From NCBI RefSeq assembly GCF_003144315.1, contig NZ_MPDK01000017.1, positions 1 to 56,976 on the forward strand: a DNA stretch of 56,976 bases. The letters are read 5' to 3'. The DNA comes from Sulfoacidibacillus thermotolerans (GTDB lineage: Bacteria > Bacillota > Bacilli > Alicyclobacillales > SLC66). The first letter of the stretch is position 1; every line of letters begins with the position of its first letter. The notes below the pieces were generated by a model. It searched no databases. It was not told the DNA's origin and saw only the letters and a list, made by a program, of their open reading frames with translations. The translations under genes were made by a program, and so were the position numbers. Positions 1-6,954 of the stretch are shown here, piece after piece.

Positions 1-231
1 ATGCGGGAAATGTTGATTGAGTACACGAAAAATAAAAGCAGAGAGGAGAAAGGGGATCGCTACTAAAACAACGGCCAGCAAACTATAAATTCCACTGTAG
101 GCCACCATCACGCCGGCAGTCGCAGAAATACTAAATGCAGGGCCAACACTCGAAATTGACAAACTACTTAGATCAAGCAGCGAAAAAGTTTGACGCAATC
201 TATGATGCTTTGGAGTCAAGTTCGTCTCCAC
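1..231 (-). CDS. APC-family permease, N-terminal 77 residues (cut by the window edge)
   Basis: Reading the minus strand from a GTG at 231 gives 77 open codons that run off the left edge without a stop. The translation has a short basic N-terminus (TNLTPKHHRLRQTF), then LSSLSISSVGPAFSISATAG, the glycine/serine-rich unwound first helix typical of APC-superfamily amino-acid or amine permeases, then a second hydrophobic helix (GIYSLLAVVLVAIPFLLSAF). A GAGAGG Shine-Dalgarno lies about 10 bases before the GTG, and the preceding gene stops only 14 bases upstream, so it is probably the last visible gene of the riboswitch-headed unit. It differs from the permease at 1031-2620. An in-frame TTG six bases upstream is an alternative start. 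The substrate is unknown. Confidence 0.75.
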   Translation of the reverse strand, partial: METNLTPKHHRLRQTFSLLDLSSLSISSVGPAFSISATAGVMVAYSGIYSLLAVVLVAIPFLLSAFIFRVLNQHFPH

Positions 232-245
232 ATTCAACCATCCTC

Positions 246-983
246 TCAAGGCTCTTCTGGTAGTTCATACCATCTTACGCGTTCTCCTACTACAGACCTC
301 ATGCGCCAAGCTGCCGATTTCGGTGTGAGATCAATCGCTTGTTGTAGCGTATTAATTTTTTCCAATACTTTTGATTGCTGCATCTCATCCGCGATGAGTG
401 TACACATCTCATTAACGAGCAATTGCAAATTTTTTGTGCACGTACGCCATAACCCCCAATCTTTTGCTAACATCTTAGCCAGATAACGTATATTTATAGC
501 TGATGGTTGATCCGTTTCGACTAGCGGTGCAACAAGGAGAAGTGCGACAAGGTCAATCATATCTTTTCTATTTAATTCAACGATTTGTAACTTCGTAAGC
601 AGTAAGTCTGCAAGAGGTAAAGTCTGTGCCTCCAGATGGATTCGCTCCCGCAAGTCAATTCGATGACAGAGTGAAAACTCATCGATAAATACGTCAACCT
701 TTTCATGATTCGCATAATAGAGAAGTCGCGTCTTACCGTTTAATAGATTGAATTCCCGATCCCCTTTAAGACCGATCGTCTCAAGTAACTCTTGTACCAC
801 TTTGCGCTCTTTAGAGATGGTGAATAAATCTAAATCCCCAAGAGGCCGGATGAGCACATCTGGTACTCTTCCTACGACATGCAAGCGAAAAGCCCTTCCT
901 CCAAGCAAACGCAAGGACATATGGGGATTCGTTACTAGGTAATCCATAATCTGATCATCCCATCGATTCTCCAACTGTTTCAT
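246..983 (-). CDS. AbiEii-like nucleotidyltransferase family protein
   Basis: A 245-residue protein with the signature of the minimal nucleotidyltransferase fold. LLGGRAFRLHVVGR near residues 26-39 is the glycine-rich helix, and IRPLGDLDLF near 46-55 is the strand carrying paired acidic metal ligands (D-x-D). VDVFID near 96-101 could supply the third acidic residue, and LPLADLLLTKLQI near 123-135 matches the conserved helix of AbiEii/DUF1814-type proteins. The C-terminal ~90 residues are helical and unrecognised. A GAGGAGG ribosome site precedes the ATG. It lies between two APC permease genes with short gaps (47 and 14 bases), so it seems to belong to the riboswitch-headed operon and not to an abortive-infection module; no AbiEi-like partner is next to it. 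What it modifies is unknown. Confidence 0.6.
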   Translation of the reverse strand: MKQLENRWDDQIMDYLVTNPHMSLRLLGGRAFRLHVVGRVPDVLIRPLGDLDLFTISKERKVVQELLETIGLKGDREFNLLNGKTRLLYYANHEKVDVFIDEFSLCHRIDLRERIHLEAQTLPLADLLLTKLQIVELNRKDMIDLVALLLVAPLVETDQPSAINIRYLAKMLAKDWGLWRTCTKNLQLLVNEMCTLIADEMQQSKVLEKINTLQQAIDLTPKSAAWRMRSVVGERVRWYELPEEP

Positions 984-1030
984 GTCGATGCCTCCTCTTT
1001 TTCCTCTACATCCGACAGCCCAGACACGCT

Positions 1031-2620
1031 TTACTCGGGTGGAATTTCTTTGAACACTAAACTCAAATCAACTCCTTGTCGCAAGCGAATAAAACGCGCG
1101 GCCCCGTAATAAATGAATCCCGACAAAAAGACTACAATGTTGATCAATAACATCGTTGGCGTTGACAAGCTTATGCCAGAGTTTGGATCATTGAGAAACG
1201 CCCATTCGATCAAAACAAGTCCAATGACACTGAGTACACCAAGTATAGAAATGACTGGAACGCCAGCAATACGCCATTTTACAGGTGATGCATCAAACAT
1301 TTCGCGTTGTCGTATCGGAAAGACAATCGCCGCTAGAGAAGTTAAAATAAATGTGAACACTTGACCAAAAAATCCTGCAATGGTCGCAAACGATGGGTCA
1401 AATGCATAAAGATAAAGAAAGCCAATTCCCAATACGCCCGACAACCAGAGGGCCCAGAGCGGTGAATGTGTTCGATCACTCACACTCGCCAATTTACTCG
1501 GTGCCAATCCATCAAGCGCCCAAGCAAGCACATTGCGCGTAGTTGTTAAAATATAAATTGGCATCCAAGTATACGTCCAAAGCATAAAACTGATGGAGAT
1601 CAACAGAATCAGCCAAACATTATGAGTCAACATGGCTGCAATTTCTGCAAATGTTGGCGTAAAGCCCAAATGTACTGATGAAGGGTTCATCGCGCCAATG
1701 TCACCCATGAAAGAAAATCCAACTACTTTTAATACTCCTGCGGTCAAGAGCAAAATCCAGATTGCGCTATACAATAATGATCCAGGCATGCCGATTAGTT
1801 GTGCCCGATTGGCACCTTTAATCTCACCCCCAATGTACGCCGAAGCGATACTAAATCCTAGAACTGTAAATGGCCAAGTCATCGATATGAGTGTACTATG
1901 CCAACTAAATGGCATCGAATGTACCGCGTTTGACCCAAGAGAAGAAATGACCGCCTGATACGTATTGTTTAGATGCGTGAGTGGTTGCATATATTGATTG
2001 AACGCTTGAGAAAATGATCCGTGAAAGAAGAGGAAAACCAAGAGAGTAGCCAATAGTCCGATGGAAGCGATCATAAAAAAAATCATTTGCATGCGCATGT
2101 AAACATTAATCCCAATACTGAAAAGCAAAATATACAGAATGATCAACGCGACACCAGTGATGAACACTCCGAGTGGTGTTGTAAACCAGTTCCCTAATTG
2201 AATCAGACCCGGATTGTGCATAACTACACCCAAAATACGCGTTACAGCAGAGATCCCATACTTCCCAAGAAATGCAGCAGGGACTCCGATGTATAGAAAA
2301 CTCCAAACCGTGTAATTCCAATTTGCGGCAAATCCCCATAGTGGGGACAAGGAGCGACTGACATATACATACTCACCACCAGAACGCGGCATCGCACTGG
2401 CAAATAAAGCATAAACCAAGCTGCTAGGTAAAACAGCCAGTGCACAAAGAATCGTTGTCAGAAACATATTATCTCCTGGATAAGATCCCGCCGGCATAAA
2501 TAGAAACATAAACGCAACACCGATCGCAATGTTAATAAAATTCACATTGTAAATGAACACATCGGATGCTTTTGCTTGGCGTACAAGTCCTGTCGCTTTA
2601 CGCGAAAAATTGTTGATCAC
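1031..2620 (-). CDS. APC superfamily amino-acid/amine permease
   Basis: A 529-residue polytopic membrane protein with about 12 hydrophobic segments. The N-terminus has NVNFINIAIGVAFMF followed by the second helix and PRSGGEYVYVSRSL, the conserved loop after helix 2 in APC permeases (P-x-SGG-x-Y). I chose the GTG start at 2620 because AAGGGGAG lies 6 bases upstream; an ATG 30 bases further upstream (2650) has no good ribosome site. It follows the metallophosphoesterase gene by 43 bases and precedes the nucleotidyltransferase gene by 47, all co-directional with the guanidine-I riboswitch at 4872-4980. By context it is a candidate importer of guanidine or of a guanidino compound or amine; this is inference, because APC sequence alone does not give the substrate. 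Confidence 0.85.
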   Translation of the reverse strand: MINNFSRKATGLVRQAKASDVFIYNVNFINIAIGVAFMFLFMPAGSYPGDNMFLTTILCALAVLPSSLVYALFASAMPRSGGEYVYVSRSLSPLWGFAANWNYTVWSFLYIGVPAAFLGKYGISAVTRILGVVMHNPGLIQLGNWFTTPLGVFITGVALIILYILLFSIGINVYMRMQMIFFMIASIGLLATLLVFLFFHGSFSQAFNQYMQPLTHLNNTYQAVISSLGSNAVHSMPFSWHSTLISMTWPFTVLGFSIASAYIGGEIKGANRAQLIGMPGSLLYSAIWILLLTAGVLKVVGFSFMGDIGAMNPSSVHLGFTPTFAEIAAMLTHNVWLILLISISFMLWTYTWMPIYILTTTRNVLAWALDGLAPSKLASVSDRTHSPLWALWLSGVLGIGFLYLYAFDPSFATIAGFFGQVFTFILTSLAAIVFPIRQREMFDASPVKWRIAGVPVISILGVLSVIGLVLIEWAFLNDPNSGISLSTPTMLLINIVVFLSGFIYYGAARFIRLRQGVDLSLVFKEIPPE

Positions 2621-2663
2621 AACGATCTCCCCTTCTTTCACAATCTGCATTGCCCCCGCTTGA

Positions 2664-3614
2664 TCAGGCCGTCACTAGTTGGTAACCTACCACTTTATCC
2701 CGTGTTAAACTGACTAGTGCCCCATGCAATATGCCCTCACTGTATTCACTCCCCGGATTCAAGCAAAGTGTACGTCCGATCTTTTTCACACCACGTGATT
2801 CATGCACATGGCCATGAAGTCCAAGCTGGGGTTGAAACTGTTCAATTGTTGCGCGCACGGCTGTGCTTCCCACAGGGGTCATCACGGTATGTCCACCGCG
2901 CGTAACAACCTCGTGCTCCCTGAGCAAAGGTGCATTATCCAAACCGCTCCCATAGGGTGGAACATGCAGCGTAAAGATGGCACGTTGCGGAAATTTCAAT
3001 TTTCTGCTTACTTCGCTCATATAGTGAGACAAATCCTCTTCGCTCATCTCACGCGGACTGTTAAATGGAGTCGTATTGCTGTGACCAACCACTAACATCT
3101 CATGATCGTCGTCAATTTGAACCACACCGCCATCATGATTTTCTACAAAATTGCTCTTCGCCAAAATTTCATCGACAATCCATTCATCGTCATTGCCAGG
3201 ATTGATAAAACAACGAACACCTAACCCTTTTAGACGCTCTTCCGCCATATCCATCCAACGTTCAAGTGATTCCGCAACGAGACGATTAAAAAGCGTTTCT
3301 TGCTTTTTTGCGTCTGCCGTGAGATCGTCATATTCTTCCTGCGTAACGCGCAATGGATAAAAGCCATTAAAGCGAATTGCTTTTTCTAGCGCCATTAATT
3401 CCTCATTTGTGTGCGCTTCATGTGTTTGACCGAGGAAGCGCGCCTCATACGCGTTTCCTCTAGAGATAAGCGGGACAACGACCTTTCCAGTGATATCACC
3501 GCCCAAAACGAGAACATTTGCCTGATAAAATTTGGCTGTGTTCAAAAACTTCAAAAAACAACGTTCTGAACCATGGATGTCACTCGTATAAAAAAGCCGT
3601 GTTCCTTTTGCCAC
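2664..3614 (-). CDS. metallophosphoesterase (calcineurin-like)
   Basis: A 316-residue cytosolic protein carrying the calcineurin-like metallophosphoesterase motifs in order: YTSDIHGSE (D-x-H) near the N-terminus, LVLGGDITG (GD), NPGNDDEW (GND in place of the common GNH), TLHVPPYG, and LGLHGHVHESRG (GHVH) near the C-terminus. It should be a di-metal phosphoesterase; the substrate cannot be read from sequence. The GTG at 3614 is preferred because GGAG lies 8 bases upstream; a TTG 21 bases earlier lacks a site. It is 52 bases after the ureohydrolase and 43 bases before the permease, with no evident terminator on either side, so co-transcription under the guanidine riboswitch is likely. A phosphoesterase is not an expected partner in guanidine degradation. 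Confidence 0.88.
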   Translation of the reverse strand: MAKGTRLFYTSDIHGSERCFLKFLNTAKFYQANVLVLGGDITGKVVVPLISRGNAYEARFLGQTHEAHTNEELMALEKAIRFNGFYPLRVTQEEYDDLTADAKKQETLFNRLVAESLERWMDMAEERLKGLGVRCFINPGNDDEWIVDEILAKSNFVENHDGGVVQIDDDHEMLVVGHSNTTPFNSPREMSEEDLSHYMSEVSRKLKFPQRAIFTLHVPPYGSGLDNAPLLREHEVVTRGGHTVMTPVGSTAVRATIEQFQPQLGLHGHVHESRGVKKIGRTLCLNPGSEYSEGILHGALVSLTRDKVVGYQLVTA

Positions 3615-3666
3615 ATTCCTCACTCCGCTCAACAAGATTTTCGTTTAGAGATCCCTTTGCAGCTAC

Positions 3667-4812
3667 TTATTTTCCGCCTAATTTTTTATTTGCTACTAAG
3701 GTAGCTAATACATCCATAATCGCCCTCATTGCTAACAACGCCGTTGTGTCACTCACATCATAGGGTGGAGAAACTTCCACGACTTCCATTGCACAAATCC
3801 CTTCTTTAGCTACTAATTGCAATAATTTCAAGGCTTCCCGTGGTAAAAATCCACCTGGTTCCGGCCATCCAGTTCCTGGGACAAAGCCTGCATCTACCGA
3901 ATCGATGTCAAAGCTTAGATAAACAGCTTTTGCACCTTTCCACGCTACTTCCAGTGCAATTTCTGCCGCCTGCTCTAATCCCATTTCATCGACATCATTG
4001 ATGGTAAGAATGGTCGTCCCGCGCTCACGCGCTACTTGTACACCTGCCCTTGGTACTTGCCACCCCCCAATACCAACTTGCACTAAGTTCTCTGCTGGAG
4101 CGTTTGGAATATTGGTCGCATGAAACCATGGCGTTGTATGCATGCGTTCATCCATGTCTTTTTCCTGTGTATCCGCATGACGATCAAGATGAATTATTCC
4201 GACTTTTCCATCTATATTTTCTGCAACCCCTCGCAAACAAGGGTACCCAATTGCGTGATCGCCCCCAAGGATGATCGGCATCGTCCCTTTACTCATTACA
4301 TGAGAGACCGCCTTAGTAATTTGCGCAAAACTTTTTTCAATATTGGCTACAGTAAATACGTCTCCAAGGTCACACATCTTTAGTTGCTCTCGTAAATCTA
4401 CGCCAAGTTCGTAATTGTACGTTGTGTATAAAGCCGATATACGACGGATTGCCTGCGGACCAAATCGAGTCCCCGCTCGATAGGTTGTTCCAATATCAAA
4501 AGGAACACCAAGAATTGCCGCGTCATAATTTCCAACTTCATGCACATTTTCTAGATAAGGCAATTTTAGAAATGTATTGATGCCCGCCCAGTGAGGTAAC
4601 TCGCCGCGACTAAAACAAGAAATGGTGCGGTCCTCAATCAAATCAGCTGCCTCAAGCCCAAATTCCAAAGCCCGCTCAATCTCCTCTTGCGCCTTCGTCC
4701 TAGGCAACAACGCCTCCGCTTCTGCAGCCTGAATGCCTTCTAATTTTGAACGGTCAAAAGAATGATGATTTCGATCGCGATATTTTTCACCATGATGATG
4801 ATAAAAACTCAT
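3667..4812 (-). CDS. ureohydrolase family protein, probable guanidine hydrolase (guanidinase)
   Basis: A 381-residue arginase/agmatinase-family enzyme. All six metal-ligand positions are visible: H186 (GGDHAIGYP), D210/H212/D214 in LDRHADTQ (the usual DAHxD is DRHxD here) and D302/D304 in SFDIDSVD. GTGWPEPGG replaces the GTGTPExGG common in agmatinases, and an N-terminal extension of roughly 90 residues precedes the catalytic core. The N-terminus is histidine-rich (FYHHHGEK, then NHH). The family hydrolyses guanidino groups to urea plus an amine. Because the gene sits directly behind a guanidine-I riboswitch, the best call is guanidine hydrolysis to urea and ammonia, as in the nickel-dependent GdmH enzymes. 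Agmatinase or another guanidino-acid hydrolase is the alternative. An AAAGGGGG site precedes the ATG. No urease or nickel-chaperone genes are adjacent. Confidence 0.82.
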   Translation of the reverse strand: MSFYHHHGEKYRDRNHHSFDRSKLEGIQAAEAEALLPRTKAQEEIERALEFGLEAADLIEDRTISCFSRGELPHWAGINTFLKLPYLENVHEVGNYDAAILGVPFDIGTTYRAGTRFGPQAIRRISALYTTYNYELGVDLREQLKMCDLGDVFTVANIEKSFAQITKAVSHVMSKGTMPIILGGDHAIGYPCLRGVAENIDGKVGIIHLDRHADTQEKDMDERMHTTPWFHATNIPNAPAENLVQVGIGGWQVPRAGVQVARERGTTILTINDVDEMGLEQAAEIALEVAWKGAKAVYLSFDIDSVDAGFVPGTGWPEPGGFLPREALKLLQLVAKEGICAMEVVEVSPPYDVSDTTALLAMRAIMDVLATLVANKKLGGK

Positions 4813-4836
4813 GACTAAAAACCCCCTTTAGAATAT

Positions 4837-4886
4837 AAAAAACCCGAGAGTTTGCACAATTAGATTGAGCAATCTCCCGGGTTTTT
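4837..4886 (-). terminator. riboswitch-controlled intrinsic terminator upstream of the ureohydrolase gene
   Basis: On the minus strand AACCCGGGAGATTGC pairs with GCAAACTCTCGGGTT (15 positions, one G-U and one A-A mismatch), followed by a run of T residues. The first arm contains the CCCGGGAGA that is also a conserved part of the guanidine-I aptamer. Folding of the aptamer and of the terminator are therefore mutually exclusive, which predicts read-through when guanidine is bound. Confidence 0.9.
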
Positions 4887-4980
4887 GTCCCTCCGTGTCA
4901 CACCCCTGTCGGGTATGGTCACCTCTCGGTCCAGTCCTCACATCGAATACGAGGTGAGCGGAACCCTAGGTGATCTTTTA
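4872..4980 (-). promoter_or_regulatory. guanidine-I (ykkC) riboswitch
   Basis: The minus strand carries the conserved blocks of the guanidine-I aptamer in order: CTAGGGTTCCG (4969-4959), CTGGACCGAGAGG (4934-4922), ACACGGAGGGA (4898-4888) and CCCGGGAGA (4881-4873). These match the ykkC consensus as I know it. The last block overlaps the terminator stem described separately, so this is a transcriptional ON switch. It begins right after a predicted promoter and ends about 60 bases before the ureohydrolase start codon. Confidence 0.95.
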
Positions 4981-4987
4981 TGGACTA

Positions 4988-5016
4988 TATATAACATACA
5001 TTTCGACTATTCGCAA
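4988..5016 (-). promoter_or_regulatory. predicted SigA promoter of the guanidine riboswitch operon
   Basis: On the minus strand TTGCGA (5016-5011) and TATATA (4993-4988) are separated by 17 bases. The start site expected near 4981 coincides with the 5' end of the riboswitch aptamer. Upstream, 5017-5158 is AT-rich and shows no gene. Confidence 0.6.
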
Positions 5017-5158
5017 CATATAGCGTAATATTTTTTGACATTCACAAAAGAGCTTTCATCATTTCTGTGTGAAACAATCACAAAAAGCCTGTACACGTAA
5101 GATTAACTAACACTACGATGATTTCTCAACGAACCATATCGACTCTATGAGAGACAAC

Positions 5159-5184
5159 AATCCCTTCTAAAGTTAGAAGGGATT
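5159..5184 (-). terminator. perfect inverted repeat, probable terminator of the epimerase gene
   Basis: AATCCCTTCTAA and TTAGAAGGGATT form a perfect 12-base inverted repeat around two bases, 30 bases beyond the stop codon of the epimerase gene. There is no strong T-run on either strand, so termination is likely but not certain. The rest of the 5017-5214 gap shows no gene. Confidence 0.5.
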
Positions 5185-5214
5185 GTATACGCGTCAACTT
5201 TACCTAAAGGAAAA

Positions 5215-6144
5215 CTAAATTTTCCTTCCCCAATGCTTGACCATCCACTGATACGTTGTGAAAAGACCTTGATGCAGTTCTGTTTTTGCCGTAAAACCTA
5301 ACACCGATTTCGCTAAATCCGGCAGTAACGCATTTCTTCGAATGTCTCCTGAACGTTCTGGCTTGTGCAAGACAGAAATTTCCCGACCCGCCACTTGCTC
5401 GAAATAAGAGATCAGTTGCGCATTGCTCGTCTCGATGCCTGTACTTACATTACAGATAATGTTTCCTTCATACTGTCCCGCTAATAAATTAGCGCGAACG
5501 ACGTCCTCGACATAAATATAATCGCGCGTATGCAATCCGTCCCCAAATAAATGCAACGGCTCTTCACGCACAATCCGCTCAGCGAAAATTGCAATCACGC
5601 CCCCTTCGCCAGATACACCTTGACGCGGGCCGTATACATTTGCATAACGCAAAGCCGCATATTGTACCCCATACAAGTGATAAAATGCTTTTAAATACGC
5701 TTCTGCTGCCGCCTTGGCTACACCATATGGAGAGATAGGGTCAAGCGGAGTTGTTTCAGCAAGTGGCAAGGGAGCTGTGGGATCTCCATATACAGCTGCT
5801 GATGAAGAAAAAACCACTTTACGCGCACCTGCCTTGTGCGCACCTTCTAAAACTCTCACCATACCAAGTAACGTAGTTTTCGCATCGTCAATTGGATCTT
5901 TAATCGATGCCGGAACGGAAGCCTTCGCAGCCAAGTGAAAGATCACATCTGGCTGATACTCCGCAATAAAGTTCTCAGCATCTTGTGATGAAATATCTAA
6001 TTCTACCTGTACAGCCAGAGATTCTAAGGACATCTCAGTTGGCGGTTGAATATCAATCACCGCCACTTCATCTCCTTGCGCTACCAAAGCGTCTACAATA
6101 TGCGAACCAATAAACCCATTACCGCCAGTTACGATCGCTCTCAT
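5215..6144 (-). CDS. NAD-dependent epimerase/dehydratase, UDP-glucose 4-epimerase-like
   Basis: A 309-residue extended short-chain dehydrogenase. It starts MRAIVTGGNGFIGSHIVDAL, the GxxGxxG NAD-binding Rossmann motif. It has HLAAKASVP after the nucleotide-binding region, the catalytic S/T-Y-x3-K as SSSAAVYG and SPYGVAKAA, and LRYANVYGPRQ plus RDYIYVEDVV, all characteristic of GalE/RmlB-type sugar-nucleotide epimerases. Length is normal for bacterial UDP-glucose 4-epimerase-like proteins. The second ATG (6144) is chosen because GGGG lies about 9 bases upstream, whereas the first ATG (6153) abuts the same purines. It probably makes a sugar nucleotide for cell-surface or spore polysaccharide. 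The exact substrate is not determined, and no glycan cluster is directly adjacent. Confidence 0.85.
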   Translation of the reverse strand: MRAIVTGGNGFIGSHIVDALVAQGDEVAVIDIQPPTEMSLESLAVQVELDISSQDAENFIAEYQPDVIFHLAAKASVPASIKDPIDDAKTTLLGMVRVLEGAHKAGARKVVFSSSAAVYGDPTAPLPLAETTPLDPISPYGVAKAAAEAYLKAFYHLYGVQYAALRYANVYGPRQGVSGEGGVIAIFAERIVREEPLHLFGDGLHTRDYIYVEDVVRANLLAGQYEGNIICNVSTGIETSNAQLISYFEQVAGREISVLHKPERSGDIRRNALLPDLAKSVLGFTAKTELHQGLFTTYQWMVKHWGRKI

Positions 6145-6187
6145 GCCTAACATCCCCTACTCTTACTCACAAAATTGCATACGCCTG

Positions 6188-6193
6188 ATTATA
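6188..6193 (-). promoter_or_regulatory. candidate -10 element of the epimerase gene
   Basis: A perfect TATAAT on the minus strand lies about 45 bases before the epimerase start, in the only gap between it and the exonuclease gene. The sequence 17-18 bases upstream is a poor -35, so this is a weak prediction. Confidence 0.35.
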
Positions 6194-6207
6194 CTATAAA
6201 GCTTCCC

Positions 6208-6954
6208 CTAATTGAGGCGCTTTTGTCGCTCACGCATAAACGTCTCCCAAAATGCTCCTAGTGTATCGATTTTGGCCTCAACCAACAAACGCAATTGTTT
6301 TTGCCAAATACGTGCCGTCATCAAAGCATCACCAAGTGCCGTATGGCGATCACTTGACGTGATATCATAAAGTTGTAAAAGCACATCAAGAGCTGGATAT
6401 TTTTTAAAATGATGAAGATAAAGAGCGACTTCCCCCGTATCAATGACTGGCGATGTCAATTCCACCCCCCACGTCTTACGCAATCCCGCATTAAGAAACG
6501 CCATATCATGGCCAGCATGGTGAGCAATCAATACACGATCATCAAGAAAGACGACTAATTGTTGTAAAACATCTTCAAGCGTTGGCGCACCAGCGAGCCG
6601 TTCAGGTGTAATTCCAGTCAATTCTTGAACAACGGGCGGAATCGAAACTCCAGGAGGAAGTTTTATGAAAGATGAGAAATTTTCCGCGTTCTGTGATTCT
6701 GTACCCTCTGAATAAACGACACCTGCCACAGCAAGTAAAACATCATCACGTGGAGAAAATCCTGTCGATTCAGTATCAATCGCAACATAGGAAAGGTCCA
6801 TCAACTTTTGCTCAAACAATCCATGTTCGTGCATCGCATGAATCATATTGCGCAATTCCGCCTGTCCTTGCCATGTTTCTAACTGATCCACTCTGCTATA
6901 AGAATTTCCCCCGCCAAACAAATGACGCCAGACACGTATGCGTTCAAATCCCAT
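6208..6954 (-). CDS. DnaQ-like 3'-5' exonuclease (DEDDh)
   Basis: A 248-residue protein with the DEDD exonuclease signature: VAIDTESTGFSP (D-x-E), LIAHHAGHDMAFLN (Exo II aspartate), and HTALGDALMTARIW (Exo III, H-x4-D). This is the arrangement of DNA polymerase III epsilon-like exonucleases. The first ~60 residues (GFERIRVWRHLFGG) precede the domain and are not recognised. The ATG at 6954 is chosen because GGGGG lies 7 bases upstream; it overlaps the end of the DUF294 gene by 11 bases, implying translational coupling. PolC should carry the cell's replicative proofreading in Bacilli, so this is more likely an accessory nuclease. Confidence 0.82.
   Translation of the reverse strand: MGFERIRVWRHLFGGGNSYSRVDQLETWQGQAELRNMIHAMHEHGLFEQKLMDLSYVAIDTESTGFSPRDDVLLAVAGVVYSEGTESQNAENFSSFIKLPPGVSIPPVVQELTGITPERLAGAPTLEDVLQQLVVFLDDRVLIAHHAGHDMAFLNAGLRKTWGVELTSPVIDTGEVALYLHHFKKYPALDVLLQLYDITSSDRHTALGDALMTARIWQKQLRLLVEAKIDTLGAFWETFMRERQKRLN

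Noticed and set aside
246-983. Complete AbiE abortive-infection system
   Set aside because: Only an AbiEii-like protein is present; neighbours are permeases and a phosphoesterase.
5035-5040. Perfect TTGACA on the plus strand as a promoter
   Set aside because: No -10 element lies 16-18 bases downstream and no plus-strand gene follows.
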